A DNA stretch of 64,000 nt. Source: Tritrichomonas musculus. Lineage: Eukaryota; Parabasalia; Tritrichomonadida; Tritrichomonadidae. The stretch is taken from NCBI GenBank assembly GCA_039105265.1, contig JAPFFF010000005.1, positions 2,775,501 through 2,839,500 on the forward strand. The letters run 5' to 3'. Under the pieces are notes generated by a model that saw only the letters and a list, made by a program, of their open reading frames with translations, was not told the DNA's origin and did no database searches. The position numbers and the translations under genes were made by a program. Below, in pieces: positions 28,873 through 38,900 of this stretch. The stretch's first letter is position 1. Each line of letters starts with the position of its first letter.

Positions 28873-31800
28873 ATGAATAAATCCCTTAAACTTTTTAAAC
28901 AAGATGATCTTTCTCGATATAAAATTCTAAAACATATTTCAGCTCGATCTCGATGCGATTTTTTCAAAGTTGTAGAAAAAGAAACAGATCAATTATATAC
29001 ATATAAAATCTTAAGACCAGCCAATGATAATGATCAAGAAGATGATTGTGATCAAGAAGATAACCTATTTTCAAATAAGATTAAAAAATTTATAGAAGAA
29101 GCCGAAATCTGGTCAATTATTAATTCTCCCTTGATTGTTAAAATGATCGGACTATGTTTCAATTACAAAATACAAAACAATTCCACAGCAATAATGGTAT
29201 TAGAATATTGCCTCAATGGTTCATTAGAAAAATTAATAGGACGAATAAAAAGTGGCCAAAAAATTCAAGAATGGAACGATACACGAAAATTGATTTGTAT
29301 CTACGGAATTGCTGCAGGAATGCAATATTTACATTCCAAACAAATCATCCATCTTGATCTAAGGCCAGCAAACATTTTACTTAACGAATCCTTGTCTCCC
29401 AAAATCAATGATTTTTACACTTCAATAAAAATCGGAAAGAACAATGAATCATCGTTACAAAAAAACGCTGAAACAGTCGACTACATGGCTCCTGAAATTG
29501 TTATTGATGACCATTATTCAACAGCAGCTGATGTGTACTCGTTTGGAGTCACAATTCACGAAATTCTAATTTGTGAAAAACCATACGAAGACAGCGAGAA
29601 CAATCGAAACGTGAAGATATCCGACCAAATTCCTAAAAGTTACCAAAACCTGATTTCAAAGTGCTTGGCAACTGATCCTAGTCACAGACCAACTTTTTCT
29701 GATATTGTCAAATATCTCAGAAATAACAAAAAAATTATTACTGAGTCAGTAAATGAAGAAGAATTCCTCCAGTTTTGTGAGTTTGTTGATTCTAAACACA
29801 AAGCAAAAAGTGAACCTGAAAAAAGAGTTGATATTGATTTGAAGCCGATAGATTTGTCACTTTTTAAAAGAGAAGAATTAATTAAAAAAGAACAATTTGC
29901 AAATGTTTATCGTGTTGTTGAACTAAAAACAGGAAGCAACTTTGCTGCAAAGGTCAATAATGATCAAGACAATCAAAGCCCATCAAGAGAAATAAACGTT
30001 CTCATAAAATTGAGTTCCAATACAATTTTGAAATTCATCGGTTATAATGAAAAAGATTTCAATAATAAACCGAGAATGACAATCATTACTGAATTTGCTA
30101 AAAACGGCTCATTGGACAAGATTTTGGATAACGAAAGGAAAAAAGTGCCAGACCCAAAATGGAACGATACAAAGAGACTAATAAACATATTTGGAATCGC
30201 CTTTGGAATGTCGTATTTGCATGCCAAAAACATTCTTCATAGAGATTTAAAGCCGGAAAACATCTTTTTGAATGATTTATTTTTCCCAAAAATTGGCGGT
30301 TTTAGGTTCTCAAAAGAAATTGAATACATTTCTGAAGAAGGCGACGTTGCTGGAACACCTGCTTATATGTCTCCTGAACTTATTATGAAAGCAGTCAATC
30401 ATAAGGCTTCTGATGTTTATTCTTTTGCATTCGTTGTCTATGAAATGGTGACACTTGAAGTTCCTTTTGAAGGCCTTGATAAAAGTGATATTTTGATGAA
30501 AGTTACATCTGGCTATCGTCCTGAAATTGCAGAAAATGTCCCCGATTGTTATCGCGAATTGATTCAAAAATGCTGGTCGCAGGATCCTTCAGAAAGACCA
30601 ACATTTGATTCAATTGTTGATCTTCTTAAAAGCAACACAGACTTCATTACAAACACAGTCGATCGAGGTGAATATATTAGATATGTTAATTTCTTGATTA
30701 AGTGCTCATCAGACTCAGAAGGAGTCAATGAAAAAGAAATCCTTTCAGATTTACTTAAAATAGAAGAAGAGGAAGAAGAAGCAGAAATTGAAAAAGTTCA
30801 CATATCGGTTCAATGTAACAATTCAAGTAAAAACACTGAAGAAGACCAAACCGAAGTTTCCATATGTGAAGAAGAATCTGAAAATGAAGAAGAACAAAGA
30901 CAAGAAGAACATAAATTTATTCTGAAAAATATAGAAGAACAAAAAGTGACTCCTAAAAATGTAATTTCTGAAAATGAAGAAGATCAAACCGAGTATTCTT
31001 TAGGTGAAGAAGATGAAGAAGAAGAAAATGAAGAAGATCAAAGTGAATATTCTGAGAAAAATGGAGTGGTTGTGAAACTCGATTGTTCCGAAGAAGCAGA
31101 CGAATCAGAGCAAAGAAGTGAATTCGACGAGTCATACTCAGAAGCAGACAAGAGAAATAGAGAAAGAACTAAATCAGGTCAAGCACAAAAATCTGCCAAA
31201 TCAAAGAACAATAGAAAAGTAAGACAACGACGTGCACGTCAAACTCAAAATAAGCAAGTTGTAAAGATCAAAGTAGATCCAGATCAACCTGAGAATCCAA
31301 ACAAAAAAGAAAATATTGAAAAAGAAAAGACACAGAAAGAACAACCAAAGCCAGCAGCAGAAAAAGAAGATGCAAAGCCAACACAAGCAAATACAAATGC
31401 TCAAGTGCCCAAAGAACCATCAACTCCGCCTAAAAATGTTAAAAAATCGCCTCCTTTAAAGCCATTCATTAGTCATTACGATCGAAGCGTTTTTTACGAG
31501 AAACCAAAACATAATAGTCCACCATTAATGCAAGCCAAGCCTGTTTATGGAAATTCTCCTGGACCAATCAAATTAACAGTGACATTAAAAGACATCGGAC
31601 TTGAAGGTCTCGATTCGCCAATTCCAAGTAAAGCTGTGGAATTGCGAGAAAAAGTGAAAATTGAGCAAGAAAATGCAAAATTAAGTGCCAGAAATCAGCA
31701 AAATAGCCAAGTCCCTTTGTCGCCATCTAGAAGAGCTCATCTTGCACCAATAAACGAATCCAATATTAATAGTCCAAGTCAACTCAACACATATAATAGT

Positions 31801-31893
31801 CCAAAGCCTGTTAGCTTGCTTTCTTCTGCACAAAAAGCTAAAAGATCGCAGACAATTATACCAAAAACAAGCTCGAGGAAGAACAAATATTGA
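28873..31893 (+). CDS. Tandem kinase-domain (pseudokinase) protein with acidic and proline-rich tail
   Basis: The product is 1006 residues. Kinase-like domain 1 (~15-270) keeps Lys45 (YTYKIL) and Asp162, but HRD is HLD (160-162) and DFG is DFY (180-182). Domain 2 (~330-600) keeps the Lys in FAAKVN and an intact HRDLKPEN (Asp458), but DFG reads GFR (476-478), losing the magnesium-binding Asp. Both therefore look catalytically weak or dead, and a regulator or scaffold role is likely. Residues ~630-780 are very acidic (EEDQTE-type repeats), then a basic RQRRARQ stretch, then a long disordered tail rich in Ser-Pro pairs (NSP, LSPSRR, NSPSQ) that could be phosphorylated by proline-directed kinases. 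No membrane segment. Confidence 0.82.
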   Translation: MNKSLKLFKQDDLSRYKILKHISARSRCDFFKVVEKETDQLYTYKILRPANDNDQEDDCDQEDNLFSNKIKKFIEEAEIWSIINSPLIVKMIGLCFNYKIQNNSTAIMVLEYCLNGSLEKLIGRIKSGQKIQEWNDTRKLICIYGIAAGMQYLHSKQIIHLDLRPANILLNESLSPKINDFYTSIKIGKNNESSLQKNAETVDYMAPEIVIDDHYSTAADVYSFGVTIHEILICEKPYEDSENNRNVKISDQIPKSYQNLISKCLATDPSHRPTFSDIVKYLRNNKKIITESVNEEEFLQFCEFVDSKHKAKSEPEKRVDIDLKPIDLSLFKREELIKKEQFANVYRVVELKTGSNFAAKVNNDQDNQSPSREINVLIKLSSNTILKFIGYNEKDFNNKPRMTIITEFAKNGSLDKILDNERKKVPDPKWNDTKRLINIFGIAFGMSYLHAKNILHRDLKPENIFLNDLFFPKIGGFRFSKEIEYISEEGDVAGTPAYMSPELIMKAVNHKASDVYSFAFVVYEMVTLEVPFEGLDKSDILMKVTSGYRPEIAENVPDCYRELIQKCWSQDPSERPTFDSIVDLLKSNTDFITNTVDRGEYIRYVNFLIKCSSDSEGVNEKEILSDLLKIEEEEEEAEIEKVHISVQCNNSSKNTEEDQTEVSICEEESENEEEQRQEEHKFILKNIEEQKVTPKNVISENEEDQTEYSLGEEDEEEENEEDQSEYSEKNGVVVKLDCSEEADESEQRSEFDESYSEADKRNRERTKSGQAQKSAKSKNNRKVRQRRARQTQNKQVVKIKVDPDQPENPNKKENIEKEKTQKEQPKPAAEKEDAKPTQANTNAQVPKEPSTPPKNVKKSPPLKPFISHYDRSVFYEKPKHNSPPLMQAKPVYGNSPGPIKLTVTLKDIGLEGLDSPIPSKAVELREKVKIEQENAKLSARNQQNSQVPLSPSRRAHLAPINESNINSPSQLNTYNSPKPVSLLSSAQKAKRSQTIIPKTSSRKNKY

Positions 31894-32345
31894 CTTCTAT
31901 ATTGAGTTTGTTATTTATTATTTATCGGTATTAATTGTACTGACATAATTACAAAAGTAGCGTGATTTTATCCCAATATTATTTTCTATTTTTTCGTTTG
32001 TTTCTTTTAGAAAATAGTTGATTGATTTAATAAAATGTCCATTTCATCTTTATTTGAATTTAGTATGTTTTACCATAGCTTTTTTATTACACTTTTTTTT
32101 GTAACAATAATCTGCACACAATCCTTTTGTGCTTAAGTGCAAAAAACAGAGATATTTAAAAAAATTTCTTATTCAATCACCAACTCAATTTTAAGAGAAA
32201 TTTCTTCTTCATAATTTTGATAGTAATATATTTCATTAGAAATAAAGACAATTCACAATTTGAATCTCAGCAATATGACAATCATCAGTGTGACCAGTCA
32301 CAATTTGAATGGCAACAATTTGAATGTCAACAAAGTGGCACAAAA
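31894..32345. other. Intergenic stretch with Gln/Phe-coding micro-repeats
   Basis: It is mostly AT-rich and non-coding. From ~32250 to 32340 there are diverged repeats of CAATTTGAATGGCAACAATT type, open in the frame of the following kinase remnant but without an ATG before 32346, so they may be 5' untranslated or relic coding sequence. Confidence 0.45.
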
Positions 32346-32815
32346 ATGGATGAGAAAGCCTTCAATTATGAAGATGAAAAATATCACAAAATCATTGATA
32401 ATATTGGCGAGAGCTTCACATCAATAATATACAAGATTATTGACACAAAAACTCAGAAAGTAATGCGCAAAAATGTTCTCAAATGTGATTCAGAACAAGT
32501 GACATTCAAAGACCTTCAAAATGCAATAAAAGAATTTGAATTTCTCCATCCATGCATATGTTATGCCATTGGAATCAATCCATCTGAACGCAATCCTGAC
32601 TCTGATGATAAAGAAAGCCCCACAGTTGCATTATTTTTAGAATTTGCTGATTGCAAGCTTGCAGATTGTCAAAAAAAAAAAAAAAAAAGCGGAATAGCAC
32701 ATTAAAGACTAAGATTGTTCTTGAAATAGTTCATGGAATGTCATATATTCATCAACATGGCATAATTCATCCTAATTTGAATATCGACAGCATAATGCTG
32801 GATTTGAATTATAAT
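32346..32815 (+). pseudogene. Decayed kinase-like gene, frameshifted at an A-run
   Basis: From ATG 32346 a kinase N-lobe reads MDEKAFNYEDEKYHKI, ends its beta-strand region at VALFLEFADC and then meets an 18-base A-run at about 32671-32688. Beyond the run the kinase continues in another frame (IVLEIVHGMSYIHQHGIIHP), with HRD replaced by HPN (IIHPNLNIDS). Homology ends at about 32815 with no DFG or C-lobe. The run length is the obvious lesion, and C-lobe loss makes the gene non-functional as a kinase even without it. It lies in the same direction as the tandem pseudokinase upstream and is probably a worn relative. No trichomonad-type intron signal was found that could explain the break. Confidence 0.65.
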
Positions 32816-33467
32816 AAATGTATTTTATATATTAGCATTTATTTTATATATAAATCAAATTTAATAAATGAATATGATTTAGGGGCATCTACCAGTCTTC
32901 GGCAGATATTGGACTGCTAAAAATTTCCAGTGCGGACTGGTGCTAGCATTTCTTTACAATTTAGGATAATAATAAATGATTAATTATTATTTCATCTTTT
33001 TCTTTTCTTTTTTATTTTGAGTGTTCTCATCGAAAAATATTATTTTTTATTATTTTGTGTGTATATTAATTCAGAATTTAGGATTTGTTTGGAAAACATA
33101 AAAGAATTCTATTTGTGTCAAAAAGTTGAACATTTTTTTCATCTAGTGTTCTCATCGAAAAATATTATTTTTTATTATTTTGTGTGTATATTAATTCAGA
33201 ATTTAGAAACTATTTGTGTCAAAAAGTTGAACTTTTTCTACTAAACTCTTAACAGATTTAACTAGAAATTTCTTTTTATTTAAAGATTTTTTATATATTA
33301 TAATGATTTATATCAACTATTAAATTCAAAAATAATTCATTCATCACATAATTAAATGGAAAAAGTAATATTAAAAAAAAATGGCAAACGATTATTGGGA
33401 CGTTAAGATTGTCGACCGTTTAGCTTCGACCAAAATCGAGTGTTTGAAGAATTTTTCTGTTGTTTGA
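32816..33467. other. Intergenic stretch with a GC-richer segment and a tandem repeat
   Basis: Bases ~32881-32955 are GC-richer than their surroundings and hold a 7-bp stem (ACCAGTC near 32890, GACTGGT near 32936). The 125-bp tandem duplication follows. A short upstream frame (ATG 33382 to TAG 33421-33423) precedes the ubiquitin protease gene. Confidence 0.5.
33021..33240. repeat. 125-bp tandem duplication
   Basis: Unit 1 is 33021-33145. Unit 2 starts at 33146 with the same GTGTTCTCATCGAAAAATAT and lacks about 28 internal bases. Both end in AAAAGTTGAAC. Identity is almost complete, so the duplication is recent. No function is suggested. Confidence 0.8.
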
Positions 33468-34634
33468 ATGGCAAATACAGATGTTTCATTGCCTTCAAAC
33501 AATCAGGTTATATCAGATGATCATGTTGTACATCCTGATCAATTTCACGTATTTTTCCAATCAAAACTTCCGCAAGATTACTTTTCTTTTGATAAAGCAT
33601 TATATTTTTTTAAAAAAGGAGCGCCACCACATCAATTAGGTGGATTAATGAATATCGGCTATAATTGTTACGTTAATGCTGTAATTCAATGTCTTGCGTA
33701 CACCCCTGGGTTTTCGAAATTTTGTCTTTCAATGCCAAATACAATGTATCAGCAAAATTCAAAAGGAGCTTTCTTTTTAGATTCTTTTGCTCATATTTTT
33801 TCGGAAATTGAATCTAACAAATCAATGACGCCAACCTGGTTATTAACAGATTCACAATATATTGGAGATACATTTAAGAAGCCGATTCAGCAAGATGCTC
33901 ATGAATATCTTCTCGCTCTTCTCGAAGTTTTCCAAAAAGAATGTGTTGACTCAATACTTGGGGATGAAACTCTAACTGCAGATCAAAATAGATCCGATAC
34001 AGATAATTCGAATGGTGCCAATGCCCAAACGCCTATTTCACCCAAACCTCAATTAAGTCGCTCTTTTTCAACTCAACCTCTTGGATTTGACACAATGATC
34101 GATCATTTTTTTGCAGGAGATTTAGCAACAGAAGTTCGATGTCATAATTGCAATTCAACTATACCTAGAAATACAAAATTTTATGATCTTACTGTTCCAA
34201 TAAGAGAGTACGATGACTTACAAGCTGCGATAACTGCCATTACAACAAATTCAGAAATTGTAATTTCAGGCGAATGCGAAAATTGTAAAGAAACATGTGA
34301 AATGACAAAAACGAATACATACGCAAAATTTCCTCTTGTTTTGATTATCACCATGATGAGATTCGATAACTTTCTTAAAAAGATTGAGGACTTTTTCAAA
34401 TTTCAGAAGAATTTAATAGTCGGTGGATTCAAATACGAATTATACTCGATGATTCTACACGATGGTAGGCTTATCAATCATGGGCATTTTATTGCTTTTG
34501 TAATGGATGAAAATCATGCTTGGTATAAAGCTGATGATGTTTGCATATATAAAATAAAGGACGAAATTGTAATGAATTCTTGTCCCTATGTTTTGTTCTA
34601 TAAGCGGATAATTGAATCAGAAAATTCATTGTAA
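33468..34634 (+). CDS. Ubiquitin-specific protease (USP/UCH family, C19)
   Basis: The product is 388 residues. The Cys box reads LMNIGYNCYVNAVIQCL (catalytic Cys about residue 67), with Tyr-Asn where most relatives have Asn-Thr. A QQDAHE box follows (IQQDAHEYL). A zinc-finger insertion has two paired cysteines (RCHNCNS and GECENCKETC). The His box is HGHFIAFVMDENHAWYKADD, with the C-terminal YVLFYKR strand. All the catalytic parts are present, so it should cleave ubiquitin from substrates in cytosol or nucleus. The ATG at 33468 directly abuts a TGA in another frame. A possible partner is the ubiquitin-containing protein encoded 7 kb upstream, but this is only a thought. Confidence 0.9.
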   Translation: MANTDVSLPSNNQVISDDHVVHPDQFHVFFQSKLPQDYFSFDKALYFFKKGAPPHQLGGLMNIGYNCYVNAVIQCLAYTPGFSKFCLSMPNTMYQQNSKGAFFLDSFAHIFSEIESNKSMTPTWLLTDSQYIGDTFKKPIQQDAHEYLLALLEVFQKECVDSILGDETLTADQNRSDTDNSNGANAQTPISPKPQLSRSFSTQPLGFDTMIDHFFAGDLATEVRCHNCNSTIPRNTKFYDLTVPIREYDDLQAAITAITTNSEIVISGECENCKETCEMTKTNTYAKFPLVLIITMMRFDNFLKKIEDFFKFQKNLIVGGFKYELYSMILHDGRLINHGHFIAFVMDENHAWYKADDVCIYKIKDEIVMNSCPYVLFYKRIIESENSL

Positions 34635-34926
34635 GTATAAAATAATATTATTCTTTCATTATTATTTTTATTTTTATTTTTAATGTTGCATTAGCACTTT
34701 TTATATTTAAGCCTAAATGAGTTTTTAAGGTATATATTAACTTTAAATTAGTAAAAAATAGTAAAATAATTTGTGACCATTCAATTGTATCTCATTCTCT
34801 CCTTTACTTTAAAAATAATGTTATAAAATTAATAAATCGATTTTTTAAGTTTATATAAATACAAATTGGATTATCAATTACAAACATACCAAAATAATAA
34901 TATATATGTATATATGCAGGTATTAA

Positions 34927-35898
34927 TTAAGTAAGTAATTCGACATCAGAATGTCGGTCTATTGAAGCATCAATATCCATTGAATTTTTGTGGCTTGTCG
35001 ACATTACAACTTTCTTTGGACCATCGTATCTCCCTTTAAATTGGCATATGCCATAAAAGAAACGAATACTGATGCATCCAGAAAAATGAAATATAATTAT
35101 GATTATTATAAAAACAATTAAGCCTATTACGATAATAATAAGAAATAGCTTCAATTCATCAATAACATTAACACACTGTGATGATTGAATATTCGGAGGT
35201 TGATGTCTTGTTCCCTCAGAATCAATACTAGTTATTTGTTGAATTTCCTCTGCCTTGCAATTTGAATACAAAATTGGAAAATTAAGAGAAACAAGTGAAA
35301 CTCGAAACATCTTTGGTTCTGGGCTTGCTAATAAAAGACGTAAAAAAAATGGTTCGCTATCGCTAAAAGAGTGCTGTAAATTATCAGAAAAAGTAAGTAA
35401 TGGAGTTTTGGTCCTTAATGATTGTGTGTTATAAATATCTGTTTTAAGTGTTAAATCTGTGCTAAAAGGAGTTATCGTGATATGATGCTTTGCCGTTAAG
35501 CTTTGAAAAAACAAGCATGTTGGTATATTTGGCATCATTTTAATAGTATAATGATAAGAATATCCATAATCATTAACAATATTTAAGTTTGGGCATAGAT
35601 TTTTTGGAATTATCCAAAAATTAATCATTTCTTGTGAATTTGTCTTTAAATGCAAGCAAGAATCATTAAGATAAAAATGCCGAACTGTTTTTTTTAATTC
35701 AAGCTGATTCTCAATTTGAATATTTCTAATTATTGATGCATTTATTGAATTATGATTAGTCTTAGATCGAATAACGATTATTGATGAATCATCAAGACAA
35801 AAAACGAATGGGCTATCTTTATCAAGCGTTTCTGACCGAAGTCCGAAGTGAATTAAACAAAAGACAAAAAGAACAATCAACAGCAAAAATATATTCAA
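34927..35898 (-). CDS. Type I membrane protein of unknown function
   Basis: About 323 residues with a hydrophobic signal-like start (NIFLLLIVLFVFCLIHFG), a ~220-residue luminal or extracellular part with several cysteines, one membrane segment (~246-269, LFLIIIVIGLIVFIIIIIIF) and a ~54-residue cytoplasmic tail. The frame opens after a TAA and the only possible start beside the signal sequence is TTG at 35898; there is no in-frame ATG until residue ~90. The start is therefore uncertain (non-AUG start, an unseen upstream exon or an error). It is divergent from the 35931 gene by 32 bp. The family is not recognised. Confidence 0.65.
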   Translation of the reverse strand: MNIFLLLIVLFVFCLIHFGLRSETLDKDSPFVFCLDDSSIIVIRSKTNHNSINASIIRNIQIENQLELKKTVRHFYLNDSCLHLKTNSQEMINFWIIPKNLCPNLNIVNDYGYSYHYTIKMMPNIPTCLFFQSLTAKHHITITPFSTDLTLKTDIYNTQSLRTKTPLLTFSDNLQHSFSDSEPFFLRLLLASPEPKMFRVSLVSLNFPILYSNCKAEEIQQITSIDSEGTRHQPPNIQSSQCVNVIDELKLFLIIIVIGLIVFIIIIIIFHFSGCISIRFFYGICQFKGRYDGPKKVVMSTSHKNSMDIDASIDRHSDVELLT

Positions 35899-35930
35899 AT
35901 TAGAGAAAAATTTTTATTCAATTTCTCAAT

Positions 35931-38900
35931 ATGGAAGTACAACTTCCTCCAATAGCATCAAAGAAAGAAATACAGAATTTTATATCTAATATTAAATCAT
36001 TTAATATTCAGGCACAGTCTTATCACGTTGCTAAAGATATTTTTGCACCGACTCAATATACTGTAAGCATTTATTCAACTCCAAAAGATAAAAACGGTCA
36101 AGAGCCATCAATAATGAAATTAAAATCAATACAATCACTAATTTCTTTTTTCAATCAATCGCAGATTCCAATTGAAGAAGAAATTCAATTGAGCACCCTT
36201 GATCCAATGATATCTTTAATATATTCAGGTCCATTTGGTCTCAAAATACGTTTTTCAATATATATTCGCTCGATTTCGTTATTAATAAAATATCTTTTAT
36301 CAAATGAAATTCCGCCTTACGATAGAGTTAATAAAAATTTGACCCAAAAAACGATTGAAGCTATACTTTCACTTCCGGTAAAATCATTATTTTATCCAGA
36401 AATTTACCAACATCCTTTTTTTGATTTTGATTTAATTAATTATCAGTTTTCTTCACCAACATCAATATGTGTTTCGAATGACAATGTATATACATGTAGC
36501 AAAGATGGGATAGTAACAAGATATTTGAAAGGTAGATTTCCTAGTATTTCAAAAGGTGTTTATAAAATTCCGAATAATTTTGGATCATGTTCTATGGTTT
36601 ATTTGAACAACAAACTTTATTTTATAGGATTAAATCAAAAATGTATCATTATTAACATTGAAGAAAGCACTATATCTAATATTTTTACATCTTTATTTTC
36701 TTATCCATCAATTTCAGATGGATACTATCTTTATTCAGTAATTCTTGATAAAAAGCCACGAGTTCGTATTTTTGATAGCAAGTTTGAAAGAGCCAGAAAA
36801 TCTATTAAGTTGCAAATGCCAGATTCGATTTCTTTATCTATAACCATGCCAATATCAACGAACGGATCATTCATTAATTTTATTGATAATGATAAATGTC
36901 ATATATTTTCGGTTATTACTGGTCGATATATCACTACTCAAAAGATATCAGCGTCAATTCAATCAATAGCTTATGATTATACTTACAACGGCTTTATATG
37001 TTTATCTGAAAATGGTCTTGTTGAAGTTCCAGCTAAATCAACTGTTCCTCCATGGTTAATCAATTATCAATTAAAGAATAATGACAATATTATTAATTAT
37101 AACGAAAAAACTGGCTTCAGAGATTGTATTATTGAAGCATTAGGAATGCATGCTATTCAATATGTTGGAGGTGGCAATGACATTCCATTATCAATGTTCG
37201 ATGAAACTTGTATTTCATCCTTAATGGCCTTATTGACAGCTTTGATGAATCAAAAAGATGGTCTATTAAACGAGAATGCCATAATATCTGTCTTATCCAT
37301 GCTTCAAGTCAAGATCAGGCGTTTTTCACAGATCCCTTCAGAGATAGACCAAAAACTCATTCAATTTTTTTCAGAGAACCGGTTCACTTTTGCCAGACGA
37401 GCTGCCAGTTTTCTATTCCTCTCTTGTCTTTCACTTTTTGAGAAACAGTGGACGAAGGAGTACACGAAGCTCCTCAGGCTCGTTGTCGATGACAAAAGCT
37501 GCTCTGATTTCACGTTTAGCTTTCTGACACTTTTCTCATTTGACATTCCAGATCTCGATGACCAGCTTCTTCTGTCCATTCTCAATTTGATGGTCAACTC
37601 GACCTCGAACCAGAGATGCAAGGCAGTCAGCATATTGAGCACGATACAGGAGCGGTTAATGAGCAATCTGCCAGCCACGGAGTCGTTGTTCACATCATAT
37701 GTCACCCATTTGATGCTGAAAATGACTGAAAACTGGACGGCCTCGCTATCGTCCTCAGCCGGATACAGCGAGATCGCTTCCTCGACGTGCTTCACGGCTG
37801 CAAAAGTGCTCGAAATGCAGATCATGAAGAACATAGAAAGAATCACTCTCCCTCTTATCGTTACCGAGCGGTTTTTTGCGGTTTCTATGATGCAGCAAAT
37901 AGGAAACGACTCCGACGAGCAAAGCATAAAAAACCAGCAAATTTTCAATGGTTTACTTTTCTTTGCACTCTTTTTCGCCTTCAAAGGAATTGAAACAAAC
38001 AGCTTCGTTGTTTGTTCTCAAAAAGTTGATTGTAATCACTCACAAATTTCAATAGAAGATTTTGAGAACTTTACAAAAACGAAGAAATTTGAATTGCTTG
38101 TCAATTGCGCAAACGAGTCAAATTGGTCTGATAAAAGTGAAGTGACCAACTTTTTGAAAGAGACTATTGAAAAAGTTGATGATGCTGAAGAACTTGAGAA
38201 GCGTGTTGAGCAGTTGCGTTCAATTCAACCGCAGCCCCTCAGAAAAATTAAAAACTTTTTGATAACAGGTGAATTCAATGTTGTCAAGCATCAAGATTCT
38301 GCCATTTTTCAACTAATGAACCATTCGCAGTGGATTCCAAGCTCCTTCAGTAGGCTCATCTTTGGCTTCTTCTTGGGGAAGATTGAGAAGTTCCAAGATG
38401 ATTTCCTCTGCGTTCCGCGTGATGTTCTCTGCCGTTTTGTTCAGTCATGTCCAACGACACTTCTGCTTCCGCTGTCTCTCATCCAGTTCTCGCAGGTGAA
38501 GCTAGTTGAGTCTTCGATGGACTTCCTCGACATGCAGTGCTCGTACGACAAGATATCGACGTACATAAGCAAGGACCAAAGTGACGAGTTCATCCAGCCT
38601 CTTCTCAATTTGAAGAGCTCGAACGAGAGGATTGTCCACAGGGCTCTTCTTGCCGCTGTCATTGGATTCAGAAAAAGTGAGATGAATGAGGTGACTGATG
38701 AAATCATTCAAAAACTCGTCTATTGTAGAAAGGCGGTTACTTCAATAAAAATGGTCAAATTGCTGCTTGAAATAGTCAAAATATTCGCCTTGAAAAATGA
38801 CCGTCGAATTTTCTTGTTCATTGTTGAATTGATTGGCGGTTGTGTACTCAAAAAAAGTGACATTTTCCCTAATGCCAAAAATCAACGAGTGATGTTCCAG

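Noticed and set aside
32700-32920. An intron explaining the break in the kinase remnant
   Set aside because: No trichomonad-type splice signals (extended GTATGT start and ACTAACACACAG-like end) were found, and the break sits in a homopolymer.
33382-33423. A 13-codon upstream frame before the ubiquitin protease as a functional regulatory uORF
   Set aside because: It is short and AT-rich DNA produces such frames by chance; there is no evidence that the transcript starts upstream of it.
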